Positions 11,177-22,201 of a stretch of 64,000 nucleotides of DNA are shown here, one piece after another. Origin of the DNA: Marisa cornuarietis (lineage: Eukaryota; Mollusca; Gastropoda; Architaenioglossa; Ampullariidae). Every line of letters starts with the position of its first letter. The stretch's first letter is position 1. Both the position numbers and the translations under genes were made by a program. Where the stretch lies: positions 12,379,501 to 12,443,500 of the forward strand of contig SMMW01000554.1 of the NCBI GenBank assembly GCA_004794655.1, written 5' to 3'. Under the pieces are notes generated by a model. The model had not been told where the DNA came from, searched no databases, and worked only from the letters and a program-made list of their open reading frames with translations.

Positions 11177-12520
11177 ATGGAAATTCCCCAGAGAAGTGTT
11201 GAGGATTATAAGAAGGAAGGAGAGATGTTAGGATTAAGAGAGGGGGAACTTATTAAATACATTTTCCAGTGTATGGAGAGGCAAGACAGGATGACAGAAA
11301 GGTTAGCCAGAGAAAGAAAAGAAGAAGCTGAAAGATTAGAAAGGAAAGAAGAAGCTGATAGATTAGAACGGAAAGAAGAAGCAGAGAGAAGAGAAAAAGA
11401 AGCAGAGAGAATAGCTAGAGAAAAAGAAGCAGAGAGAGCATTTGAATTGGAAAAACTGCGATTAGAGAAAGTGACTGATTCAAACTCGTCGAGAAGTAGT
11501 GGGGATCAACCCCCACGAGGAGTCACGTATAAACTTTCAGTGTTTCATGAGGATACTGACGATATCGATTCATTCTTACATCGATTTGAGACTCAAGCAG
11601 AAGCTCTAAAGTGGCCCAGAGATATCTGGCCCTTACAAATTGCCACAACCTTCCATGGAGAAGCTTTAAGCTTATATCATCATCTGTGTGCTCAAGGTGG
11701 ACTAGACTATGAGACACTTAAACAAGAATTATTACTAAAGTTCCAATACACCGCAGAAGGATATAGAGAAAAATTCCGAAATGTGCGACCCCAGGCTCAA
11801 GAGACGATGCATTCCTTCCACACGCGATTGGTTAGTTGGTTCAACCGATGGATTGAACTGTCTAAGGTCCCAAAAACGTACGAAGGACTTCATGATTTAT
11901 TAGTCCGCGAGCAAATCCTTCAGAGCGTATCAAAAGAATTGACAGTCTTTCTGAGGGAACGAGATTTTTCGACTGCCAAGGAACTGATAGATAGTGCAGA
12001 ACGTTATCGGCAGGCACATTCCAATCAGTCAATGGCAAAAAGAACAGGCACAGTTACACACGCTAATGTGGGAATTGCCACGGCTCCATCATCGCCCACG
12101 TTCTATAAGAGGTCAGATCGAAGACCAACTACTCCTAATCGTTCTTCCAGACCTCAGGGTAATTCTTTCTATAAAAGGACTGATCTGCCCCCCTCACCTA
12201 CACCTAAGACAGCACAGCAAGGCTCAACGATAACGCCACGATCACCAGTAAAGGGATCTCCGACGTTAAGTAGGAAGATCCAGTGCTACGCGTGTCGGGG
12301 TTTCGGCCATATCTCCAGGGTGTGTGCAAACACCTTAGGGACTACCACCAAAAACAACGGACCGTCGAGAGGCATCGCAAACAGCAAACATTGGTGTTCT
12401 ATGTTCCTCATCAACCCACGAAGAATTAGGACACCTGGAACTTTACTCTGGGACCGTTCGAGGGAAAACAATCCAAGTGTTGCGAGACACGGGAGCTACG
12501 ACGGCTGGCATTCGAGCTGA
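11177..12520 (+). CDS. gag: Gag polyprotein of LTR element
   Basis: 447 codons from ATG at 11,177 (an upstream TTG extends the frame by two). Residues 10-105 are a K/E/R-rich coiled coil (EAERLERKEEADRLERKEEA). Residues about 110-270 match the retrotransposon gag fold (DIDSFLHRFE, WPLQIATTF, LSLYHHL). A basic, proline- and serine-rich stretch follows, then a CCHC zinc knuckle CYACRGFGHISRVC at about residues 373-386. It would form the particle that packages the RNA. The end overlaps the protease frame. Confidence 0.9.
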   Translation: MEIPQRSVEDYKKEGEMLGLREGELIKYIFQCMERQDRMTERLARERKEEAERLERKEEADRLERKEEAERREKEAERIAREKEAERAFELEKLRLEKVTDSNSSRSSGDQPPRGVTYKLSVFHEDTDDIDSFLHRFETQAEALKWPRDIWPLQIATTFHGEALSLYHHLCAQGGLDYETLKQELLLKFQYTAEGYREKFRNVRPQAQETMHSFHTRLVSWFNRWIELSKVPKTYEGLHDLLVREQILQSVSKELTVFLRERDFSTAKELIDSAERYRQAHSNQSMAKRTGTVTHANVGIATAPSSPTFYKRSDRRPTTPNRSSRPQGNSFYKRTDLPPSPTPKTAQQGSTITPRSPVKGSPTLSRKIQCYACRGFGHISRVCANTLGTTTKNNGPSRGIANSKHWCSMFLINPRRIRTPGTLLWDRSRENNPSVARHGSYDGWHSS

Positions 12521-13514
12521 TCTAGTTCAGGAGGAAGAATACTTAGGACGAAATCAGTCCTGTGTAACGTTTGGAGGGAACATCGAAACTTTCCCTCTAG
12601 CTCGTGTGTTGGTCGACACTCCCTTCTACAAAGGTTTCTTGCAATGCTGCGTGATCAAACATCCGGTCACGGACTTAATCATTGGGAATGTGAAGGGTGC
12701 CAAGAGAGTGACCTTTGATCTACCAGAAAAGAATCAAGAAGAAATTGCTCAACTCAAGGCTGAGATAAAGGTTTATCTAAACGAAAGAGATCGACTGGTT
12801 GTATTGGGTAAACAACAAGAATCAACCATTGCTAAATTAGAGGAAAAGACTCAGGAATTGGAATTGAGGTATAAGAAGGAGTCTGAAGATTCACAAAGAG
12901 CCTCAGCAGCAATCATATTATCCAAGGAACGCGAGGAAAGACTTAAGAAAGATCTTGATAATATCCGCACAAGATTAAAACATCTAGAGAAAAACGTCGA
13001 GACAGGAAGAAAAACTCATCTGGAAACGGAATTCAACTCAGAAAACCTCAAGCTACGTGTTAGAGACCTGGAAGGACATCTCAAAGTGGTGAAATCAGCG
13101 AATGCGAAAGCTAACAGAACAGTGGAACTTTTGAGAAAACGAATAAGAAAACTCGAACAAAGACATTGTGATAGGAGAAAAACTCAAAAGGAGTATCTGG
13201 GCTCGAAACGTCATCTAACGGAAGAGATCGAGGAGAAGAAGATAGTCAGTGGCATTCTGCCTACAGAGGTTGAAATCCACCAAAAGAGTTTCATTGAATT
13301 CATAACAGGGATGAGAACAGTCAAGAAGAAAAATACATGTGTAGAGGACTCCAATGTAACACCTTTAAAAAAATTACAGTACCTACTGTTGAATTTTGAA
13401 CTGGAAGACAAGAACAACGGAACTAAAATTAGGAGAGTTCGCAAAAAAAGAAGACAGCTCTCCAGACACCAATGGGGCTTTTCCAATGGACTAGAATTCC
13501 ATTCGGTCTGGTAA
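12390..13514 (+). CDS. Protease joined to a coiled-coil domain
   Basis: The frame lies +1 relative to gag and is open back into the gag 3' end, so a +1 shift could make a fusion. A retropepsin motif RDTGATTAG is followed by a flap region and LIIGN. At about 12,730 the sequence changes to some 230 residues of heptad-like, K/E/L-rich coiled coil (EEIAQLKAEIKVYLNERDRL, LRKRIRKLEQR), where gypsy elements carry the first half of reverse transcriptase. The last residues read the true reverse-transcriptase segment out of frame. The origin of the coiled coil is unknown; capture from a host gene is one possibility. Confidence 0.8.
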   Translation: MGVLCSSSTHEELGHLELYSGTVRGKTIQVLRDTGATTAGIRADLVQEEEYLGRNQSCVTFGGNIETFPLARVLVDTPFYKGFLQCCVIKHPVTDLIIGNVKGAKRVTFDLPEKNQEEIAQLKAEIKVYLNERDRLVVLGKQQESTIAKLEEKTQELELRYKKESEDSQRASAAIILSKEREERLKKDLDNIRTRLKHLEKNVETGRKTHLETEFNSENLKLRVRDLEGHLKVVKSANAKANRTVELLRKRIRKLEQRHCDRRKTQKEYLGSKRHLTEEIEEKKIVSGILPTEVEIHQKSFIEFITGMRTVKKKNTCVEDSNVTPLKKLQYLLLNFELEDKNNGTKIRRVRKKRRQLSRHQWGFSNGLEFHSVW

Positions 13515-14401
13515 CAGCACCAGCCACCTTCGCAAGAGTGATGAGATACCTAAAGCTAGAGCCTCACAACACTTTCCATTTTTTTGATGATCTACTTACA
13601 GCCAGTCCGACTTGGGATCTTCATCTTGGGAACCTATCCGGAACACTACGAACTCTACAACAGTATAACTTAACTCTCAGACTCTCAAAAGTGGAAATTG
13701 GCTATCAGGAATTAACCTATTTGGGTCACCAGATAGGCCAAGGATGCATGAAACCCGAAGTGGAAATAGTTAACAAAATCCTGAAACTCACCACCCCGAG
13801 AAGTAAGAAACAAGTCCGCTCATTATTGGGTCTCATCAGCTACTATCGAAGGTACATCCCGAATTTTGCCTCTGAAACTGCACCCATTACTAATCTCACA
13901 AAGGGAAATCAACCAAGAGCTATTGTCTGGAGTGAAGACTGTCAGACTGCACTAGAGAAGATTCAGACAATTCTATCTACTCCTCCCGTGCTACGCCTAC
14001 CTGATTTCACAAAAACCTTCATCCTCCAGACGGACGCCAGTGGAGTGGGCATAGGAGCGACGCTATTACAAGAAATAGAAGGAGAACTGTTACCTGTCAC
14101 CTTCATTAGCCGAAAATTATTAGAAAGGGAAGCTAGGTATAGCACCATTGAAAGAGAGTGCTTAGCAATTGTTTGGTCAGTCTTGAAGTTATCTCGGTAC
14201 TTGTGCGGGGTACCTTTCATTTTGCAAACCGATCACAAACCCTTAATTTTTTTAAAGACAACCCCCTACAAAAATTCTAGGGTTATGAGATGGGCATTGG
14301 CACTGCAAGAGTACCACTTCAAAATCGAGTCTATTAAAGGCAACCAAAACCAATTGGCCGACGCTCTGTCTCGAGCGGAAATAGATCAACAAATTCCTTA
14401 A
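13438..14401 (+). CDS. Reverse transcriptase (3' half) and RNase H
   Basis: Homology begins in this frame just after a stop at about 13,432, at SSQKKKTALQTPMGLFQWTR, and the first ATG is 13,472. The catalytic FFDD box (YxDD family), the connection domain (SYYRRYIPNFA) and RNase H (QTDASGVGIGA, ERECLAI, QTDHKPL, NQLADALSRA) are all present. The finger/palm part with the first catalytic aspartate is absent. The frame ends at RNase H and no integrase follows. The enzyme cannot be complete, so mobility would need help from a relative. Confidence 0.88.
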
Positions 14402-14547
14402 TAAGATTTTTTTTGTAAGAGCACTCTATTATTTAGAGTAAGGACTATTCTCAGCAGGGAAAGAAGGAAGAAATAAAGAGCTTGTATTGGAAATAATAGT
14501 GATGGAAAAAATGTATGAAACATTTTTTTTTTCGAAGGAGGGAGGAT
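14402..14547 (+). other. Element 3' untranslated stretch with polypurine tract
   Basis: 146 bp between the RNase H stop and the 3' LTR. It ends in gaaggagggaggat directly before TGTCACGG, a good plus-strand primer tract. Integrase has no room here. Confidence 0.75.
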
Positions 14548-15436
14548 TGTCACGGATAGACCCGTGAAAGTAATGAATGACCGAAATGGAGTTAGCTCCC
14601 TTATTTCTTTTGTACAGCAGGGTTAGTTGCCCTTGAGGGGTACGTTTTTGCTATGGTTGAAAGGCGTGACGTAAAAGATGAGTATGACGTGGGGTGTCGT
14701 CTGCAAGAGCGGGGAAGTTTCTAGAGAGAAAGGAAAAAATGATGTTTTGAGTGGAATGTACCGGTGTGTGTGTGTGGGTGATTTTTCGAGAAAAGTAAAT
14801 CAGGTCGGCATTTCGAGTATTGCTGGGAGTATATAGGTTTAGTGTTTCGTCAGCTGCTGTGTTTCTACTTGTTAATTCAGAAAAATTGGAGTATTGCTGT
14901 GTGTTTCAAAAGATTCATCAGTTGCTGTGTTTCTGCCAGTGAATTCTATATTGGGAGTAATTGCTGTGATTTTGAAGATTCGTAGTGGTGTGTATTTTTA
15001 TATAATTTCAAGGATTATTACAGGCAAGTGTGTATCTGTGGGTGCGTGAGTGGTGATCAGACGTTGACAGTGTGAAGTGGTCAGGTACGTTTTGAGAAAC
15101 TGTTGAACATTGAAAGAAAATTAAGCTGATATAGAGAAGAGACGGTGAGCGACGTTTGAGTGGAAGGTTGAAAGAAGACATTTACGTTGTTGAAAGGACA
15201 TTTAGGATATTAGTAGGGTTTAAGTAATTATTAATTTAACTGCGATGTATGTTGATGTAACTTTTATTTGAAATTCGTTGAGTGTGGGAGAATATTTGGA
15301 TTTTGTTTTAATTATAGAGATATAGGAACCCACGTGCAGGTCTTTGTATTTTGTTGTGTGAAAGGACACGTGAAGAACGCTGTGAAGTTTGTGTGTGTGT
15401 ATGTGACCTGTCCACACTTCCCGTGCGTTCTTGACA
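14548..15436 (+). repeat. 3' LTR
   Basis: 889 bp, paired with 9,141-10,027; two bases longer because of one GA insertion (gagatatagg). Confidence 0.93.
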
Positions 15437-15614
15437 ATTGTGTAACTTAAATATTTAACCAATGTTGTCTAAAAGTTATGCAAAGGTGTAATGGGTAGCA
15501 AGCGCTTTTAGATTAAACAATTTGTATATTTGAAACTGAATCAATTATAAATGACCACAGGTAATTAGCAAACTATAGTCTTTGAAGCTGTGCGAAAATG
15601 TAAGGTTTTCTAAC

Positions 15615-15738
15615 CTCTTCAGAAAACGGCACGACTGTTATGATCTGTTTTTCATCTTCTTTTCTGCCTCCATTATCATTCTTGCTTTTCTTTTCTTCAT
15701 TATCTCCCTCTCCATCAGCTGGTTCGGTCAGGTCTTCT
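15615..15738 (-). CDS. Gene A exon: acidic/lysine linker
   Basis: 124 bp, donor GTTAG, acceptor CTCGAG (weak). It encodes EDLTEPADGEGDNEEKKSKN and ends ITVVPFSEE. The first base completes a codon with the two left over from 16,879-16,919. It has no recognised domain. Confidence 0.55.
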
Positions 15739-16441
15739 CTCGAGCAAACAGCAGAAAACAAAGGGAAGAAACTAGCCAGTCAAGTTCTCTCTGACATAGA
15801 AAACCACGGACGTGTGTAGGTGGACAGACGACAGTCTGCCGAGATCAGCGCTTAGCCTTTTGCGAAGCTTCCCAGTGTTAGTCTCGGCGAGCTTAAACAA
15901 TGAATGTGACTAAACCGGAAGTGTTTTAACACGAAAGCCTCGTTCTAACCGTTAAACTAAAAAAACTCGTCTGCATGCAGTCCATATCTGCTTATCGCGT
16001 GCTTTAGGCGCCTTCTCTACTCATCTTACTCAACACTCACGCCAAGCTTAGGCAAACTCATAAAACTTAAGCCCCGGCTACTGGCGCTGGTGGTACTGCA
16101 CAATGATACACTGCAATCTGAACCGATAGAACATTTTTTTCCAAGTGAATGGAGGTGCTCGATTCCCCCATTCTCGAAGGTAGCGCCGGAAGTTGCTATA
16201 ACCCAATGCGTGAAGACAACCGGTTTTCGCGCTTTCCAGCGCAGACGGCCAAGCTGCTACTCCACTAGTAATATAACTTCGTGTAGAAAACTGTACAAAG
16301 CATACTTTGCAAGAATTTAAATAACGTGTGCTTTTTAAATAAAGAGTGTTTTAGGCTCATGACAAAAAGCGGTGTCACTGACAGAAGACTGCAAAGTACA
16401 AAGGCACGGTGTTTTGTCTGTTGCTAAAGTCAGAGACTAGG

Positions 16442-16442
<1 letters not shown>

Positions 16443-16521
<79 letters not shown>

Positions 16522-16550
16522 GATGATTGATGATGATGATGATGACACAC
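16443..16550. repeat. (GAT)n microsatellite
   Basis: About 100 bp of gat/atg repeat with two GATT interruptions near the right end. Confidence 0.97.
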
Positions 16551-16878
16551 TCTGCCCGGATTCTTCAGTTAGGTCCTGGTTTTTAGTCTCGACAATGTAA
16601 ATTGTGATGAATCATAATGACATCATGTTTGGACGTCTTTGAATATAAATCTTTCAAAGCTTTTGTTTTATTTTTAACGAAGGCAGATTATTTTTTCAAG
16701 CCACAAAAAGAAGCAATATATTTCAATAAATGAAATTTAAACGTAAGAAAATACAGTGGAGACAATCTATTAATAAGGAAATGATCGTGACATAACATCC
16801 CCAGTCGTTGGTATTAGGAACTGATCTACTTATGTCACCTCTGTCAGCAACTAACCATCGACACTTTAAAGTCCTTAC

Positions 16879-16919
16879 CTTGCTGTGAGTTCATTTCCTT
16901 CTATTGACTGGAAGCCGGT
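16879..16919 (-). CDS. Gene A microexon candidate
   Basis: 41 bp with acceptor CTTTTCAG and donor GTAAGG. Only one frame is open: TGFQSIEGNELTA plus two bases, which fit the next exon. It is the most upstream gene A exon found, and no ATG was found above it. Confidence 0.45.
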
Positions 16920-17409
16920 CTGAAAAGCAAAAAAAAAAAATAAAAATAAGCCCTAGAAAACGTTCACTTCAAATAATCGTGTTTTCGTTAATTAGTGTCA
17001 GGGAAATCTTGAGAGACATTCTTCAGAGACATGCTAAGTGTGTGCTTACGCAGAAACCCTGTTCACAAAATCTTGCCACACATGATGATGTATGGATAGC
17101 TGCCTACAGCCTATAAAAAGAGTCATATTCGGCAAGAAATTAACAAAAATTATATCACTATTTGGTTATGTTGACTTAGCTGTTTAGGAATTATACTCTG
17201 TTTGTTCTCTTTCCTTTCCAGTAATTTCTCGTTCATGTTCATCGTCCATGTAAGGGAAACCTTTCATATAACAAACGTGAAGCGCAAGTCAACATGAATA
17301 CGCTAAGTAACATTTTTCTGGTAGTCTTTTATGCCTTTTATGTTAAACCATCTAGAACAGGTACTTGAAAGTAACAACGGGCATTTTCATGCTATTTGAA
17401 AAGGGTGAA

Positions 17410-18880
17410 CATGTTAAAAGGTAAGCAAGCACAACTCTGTTGCAAACATAAGCCCTCGCCTTTTTTCTAAGAGTATCACTGTTGTAGTACACCTGGTTTT
17501 AGGCCAGAACGTAAATACTGGCCTCAGGGAACCGGGCACGTGGGCGATAGTTAGGTCAACTCTAGTTGCCCACGTCAACATAAACTTGCAAGGGGACCGT
17601 ACATACGACAATCACACGTCGATCTCTCAGTTTCACTACTTGACTCACAGCCCCCACCCCTTCTGTTCCCCGAACACAAGACTCAACGACGTGTGATTTG
17701 AGGTATAACAATAACGAAAGATTTATTTAACACAAAAACAATCAAATGGACTCGTCTAGGGGGGAGGGTTCCAGTATTATCCGTGTTAAAACTACTTCAA
17801 TGCTGTTACCTCTCTCTAAAGCTACCATCCACCCTCGCAAACGCACCAACTTAGCTCTGTTACAACTGTTTCTTGTGAGACCACGCTAGTGGTAAGGCGG
17901 TGACCAATACTCCTGCCGACTGTCACGACACACTGATGACTTTCCTCGAAGTATTGTCTGACAGTCCGTCGTCCTCCTCGCTCGATCTGCCAACCACGTC
18001 AGAGAGCGACGACTGCTTTCCCGGCGACACAGATTCGAGCTCTGTCCCACTCCCGGACACACACACGTGGTTTCTTCGAAGACTGTAATGCCACGTACAG
18101 CCACCGAACGAGCACCACCAATCGACGCTCTCCTTCCTTGAGAAACGACTATTTCTGATGGCCTTGACCTCTCATAGGTAGTGCAAGTCCTGGTCACGGT
18201 GCCCTTTGATTTCAACGGCGACAGCAGGCAGTCCTGACAGTCCGTCGTCACTGACTCGCCCCCTTGTCTCAAGGTTTCTAACCCAAACATCTTTCCTCCC
18301 GGGTCCTGGCTTAAGACTCGGTGTCGAGGTAGAAGTGAAGCTGGCGTTAGAAGCTGAAGTCACTTCGACTGCTGACCGGTTGCTCCGTCCACGCTGGTGT
18401 CGTGCCGATAAGTGTCTTGCAATCTTCTCGTTTCCTTATTTTTCTCTCCACATTCTGACAGACACATACAACGAGGGATACCATTGGTCACTCACTCATC
18501 ATCCAGTCATCACGTAGCCAACACCGACAAGAGGAAATCCGCTCCTATGACCTTCGGCCCCGCCTACAGGTGCGCGATGGACAGGTGCCTAATCCTCCCT
18601 CCCCGTATCCTATTTACTTCGTCCTGGCAGACAGGTGTGTGAGACACCTGAGGTGTCACTATCCCCAGCCGTCATTGACACCTCTGCCACCCAACCGGTC
18701 GCGCTTGGCTAGCTGAACCCACTCAGGACCGTCTGTCCCATGCAACATGCGCTTCTACCCCAAATAATACCTCTCTGCTAGCACATACGCGACCCCCCCC
18801 CTTTCTTGCATAAGGGGCCTCAGGCTTGTCAACAAGCCACTTTATACCGTAATTGAGGGATTGTTACATCCCCGTTAAGG
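17410..18880 (-). mobile_element. GC-rich LTR-like segment
   Basis: Composition differs sharply from the AT-rich surroundings. On the minus strand it begins near TGTAACAATCCC, has a TATAAAG box at about 18,840 and an AATAAA signal near 17,725, as a long solo LTR would. The right-hand boundary and a target duplication were not established, and the 134-codon frame has no recognisable domain. Confidence 0.35.
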
Positions 18881-21171
18881 TTACCATAGAACAACCATCA
18901 TTACAGGAGTGGCGATAAAAATAGATCAACCCCCTATTGCTCTGTTTGCCATTTTATGCTCTTTCAAAGAACTCGTTTGTTTGCTTTTTTACCCGTTCAG
19001 TATCTCAGTTTCAAAAGCAGAGTGCAGCCGCTACGTGTGTACTTGCTTACCTGTTTGAACGCAGAGAGAGAGAGAAAGAGAGGCCGTGTCACAAACTATC
19101 GTACAGGGGTGCAGGTGACCTTGCGTCAAGAGAAAAAGATAAAAGCTGCGGAATTCACGTTTTAGTTCTAGTGGCTAGTAATTCTTGTCTAGTGTTTGAT
19201 TGAAAGTTGAATACTATTTTCCAAAATCTAAGTAAATACTCGCCTTTCACTCTCGAGATAAATATTACAAAACAGAGAGAGAGAGAGAGACAAACCAAAA
19301 GTAAGAAAAACTTCAATTAAAAGCAAATTTTACCCATGCACTTACTAACCCATTTGAAGCCAAGCTCCCCAGGAAGCAAGTATTCCTCAAAGTTCAACAA
19401 GACAGCTCAGCTAAAAAAAATTTACGGAGTACCAACCTCATCCCTCAGCAGTTCCAGACATGAGGGTTCTTCGTGGTTTACTCTGACGGATGATTTGTGT
19501 AACACCGATGGAAACTAACCCAGACGGTACGATTTTCGTTCCTTCGTGTAATTGCGACTTACGAGTCAAAAGCCTTTCTTAGATGTCACCAGCCAGAGCT
19601 GTACTAGACGCCGAGGTTGTGTATGATTCGTAGAAAAACAGCCGTTACCCAGAGCGGCGCTAGCAAGCAGAGCATGTCTGTACGTAGTCTAACTGTAAAT
19701 ATGTTTTTTTGTTCGCTGGGACTGGTATACGAGTTCATGACTGGATCCACCCGCTCGCCTCTTCGCTTTGTGCTATTGGACGTAAAGTGAACAAACAACC
19801 TCGTCTCTCACTAACCTACATACTTTCTATGTGGTCATTTAAAACTGCACGGCAATATATATATATATATATATATTTATTTATACATACGTACACAGTT
19901 GAAACACTGACAAAGCATTTGATCATTATACACGATTAGATTTTCATTAGATTTTCACTGTCGAGTTTTCTTTTAATATATGCAGGGAATCAAGCCGGAA
20001 TTTCGGCATACTTATGTTCTAAACATAAACAGAATATGGTTCTATTTTTCCCTTTCATTTTTATTATCAGAATTATAATTGCAGAGAAAATGAAAGTTAC
20101 AAGATGATTAATTTTTAAAAATAAGATATCGATCAGTCAGCAAGCCGTAGTGTCGACCTTAATGCTCTGGTTATCAAACCAACTTTCGACGTTGGAAACT
20201 TTAAAGGGAAAGAATCCAAATAAAAATGTCCTTAAATCGTTTGCGGCAACTGCTCTCCCTTTATCAGCGTTTCTTTTTCATGTGAATCTAGAGCCAAAGC
20301 CTCTGATCAAGAACAACTTTCACCACCCAACCATAGTCTACAGCTGTTGAGGGAAGTGGTCGAGCAAACGGTGTAGACCGACAGTTTCAAAGCGCCGCCA
20401 GCTAACCTTCCGTCCGTCCATCACAAGGCATTATATAGCGTGTGTGTGTGCCTGCGTGCATGCGTGGGTGGGTAGTTGGTGTGGTGGTTTTCTGAGGGTG
20501 AGTTATCCATAAGACTGAAATTTCAGGTAAACACCAGGTATGTGCCTTCATTCGTTTTGTGGTTTAGTGTTGTTAAACGAGTTTCTTTGATGACAATGCG
20601 CTTCCCTACAGAACAGCTAATTCCTGTTTGTTGTTTCCAAGAATTAACGGCATCTGACTCTCCGTTACTTGAAAATCAAGAGATGAAATTTATCTTTTCT
20701 CTTATCATCGACCCATGTTACCTTAAACCTTTTGCTAAGGGACGATGATGATAGCAAGGCCAATTTTCGTTTTCGAAAGGAAGACGTTAAAAGTATCCTA
20801 TTTAAGCCTTTTGATTGGTCATCTGGCTCACGTGACCTTATTATGCCTAACCTAGATCTACAAACTTGTAATTAAAATACCTCTGACCACCGTACGCACC
20901 CTGACTATAGTATTTGATTCTATTAGAGAGAAAGGGACCGGTCGTGAGAGAGATATTTGACTGTGGCTAAATTACAATAGCAGGGCGAAACTGAGCGAAA
21001 TGAGAGTAATAATTGGTAAGGGAAATGTTTAAAACAATTTTATTTAATAAAAAAGAATTAAAAGTTACAATTCTTCGAGATCACTCGCTTTCGTGATAAA
21101 TTCTCATCTTTGTAGGAGGGAAATTTTAAAATCATTGGTCCCTGATACACACGAGCAAATCAGGATCGATT

Positions 21172-21174
<3 letters not shown>

Positions 21175-21202
<28 letters not shown>
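21175..21202. repeat. (TG)n microsatellite
   Basis: 28 bp of TG repeats. Confidence 0.95.
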
Positions 21203-22201
21203 ATTTGAATCGACGTGATAACTAAGCCACGGTGTTATTGAGATGGTGACAATTGAACGGTGGTGCTACTGGTGCTGCTGATACGGAAATGCGCAAGAAC
21301 TATATTCCGCAGAGTGCCTTACTAACTGGTTATAGTGGTTGAAAATTACTTTTCGACCAAATTATTTTATAGAAAGAAAACTAAACTGAATCCTGTATAA
21401 AAATGTTATTCTCGTGCGTGATGTTGCAGTAGTCCTAGTTAACAGACATTTAAGATATAAACATTGTACAAATTTGGCTGATTAAAGATTTGGTCAGCTC
21501 ATTGTGTTGGTGCTTAGTAATAGAAGTACGGCTCTCTAGATCTTCTAGAAAGCTTGTTATTGCTGTCATACATTACCGTAAATTTCTACAGTATGTTGTT
21601 GCTTAAAATTAAAACTATTTAAATCGAGTGGACGATAACCTTTTAAAGCCTAGCAGACACTATTCAGTAGCGATTCTCTCTGGATGCGGGTTTAGGCCAC
21701 GTGGTTAATCGTAATGCTAAAATACGCTCTCTCTCTCTCTCTCTTTCTATGTTTGTTTTTTTTTTGAGAAAAGAGCATTCTTTGCAGGACATGGCGTCGC
21801 TCAGAGATCTACCATCACCTCTCCTGTCCTCGTAACACTTAGCTACTCTTAAGCTTTGTCAACTATGCAGATAGATTACTTATCAATAATTATGTCCATG
21901 TCTTTTTAACTTGCTCATTGGTTTCAATACACCAGCATAAAATATTTACATACCTTGTCTTGTGAGCATACTGTATCTGTCAAAAAACTGCAGTTAGAAG
22001 TTTTATTAAATGATTCAAGCAGAGGACGGTTGATTGTTACTGGCTAGAATGGATTATATCACCAATGGTAGTGACAGATTCAGATTTTATGAGTCGTTTA
22101 AGTATATACTACACAGAGAGATGCATGTAAACACAGATTTTAACAGATTCACTAGAAATTCACTAGTACAACTTTATTTTGGAATTTGAGACATTGTCAC
22201 A

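Larger units (their letters stand above)
9141..15436 (+). mobile_element. Non-autonomous Ty3/gypsy-type LTR retrotransposon
   Basis: A complete LTR-bounded element on the plus strand in a minus-strand gene intron. The LTRs are 9,141-10,027 and 14,548-15,436, both starting TGTCACGG and ending TTGACA. Flanks attat and attgt are a possible 5 bp duplication with one mismatch. Inside, in order: primer-site region, 22 bp tandem repeats, gag, protease fused to coiled coil, rear half of reverse transcriptase with RNase H, polypurine tract. Integrase and reverse-transcriptase motif A are missing. By eye the LTRs differ at three bases and one 2 bp indel, so insertion is recent. Confidence 0.9.
1..16919 (-). 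other. Gene A locus: TRPM-like channel, N-terminal part (partial)
   Basis: Inferred gene, transcribed leftward and leaving the window at base 1. Fifteen candidate exons lie at 16,919-16,879, 15,738-15,615, 8,906-8,797, 8,479-8,442, 7,612-7,511, 7,071-6,901, 6,509-6,299, 5,755-5,655, 3,989-3,947, 3,297-3,200, 2,930-2,887, 2,658-2,533, 1,946-1,872, 697-531 and 309-175. Splice phases agree from 8,906 down to 2,533 and from 697 to 175. They do not agree across the intron holding the LTR element (15,615 to 8,906), and the joint into 1,946 needs an alternative acceptor. TRPM channels are tetrameric cation channels with a large cytoplasmic N-terminal homology region followed by six membrane helices; only the N-terminal region is here. 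The run of K/E-rich exons before it is unusual. The first coding exon was not found. Confidence 0.72.

Noticed and set aside
17051..17111. Possible minus-strand exon between TTATAG and GTAAGC
   Set aside because: One open frame, but joining it to exon 16,879-16,919 creates a stop.
17886..18290. 134-codon minus-strand frame in the GC-rich island
   Set aside because: Arginine/serine-rich, no domain; expected by chance in GC-rich DNA. The overlapping plus frames are no better.
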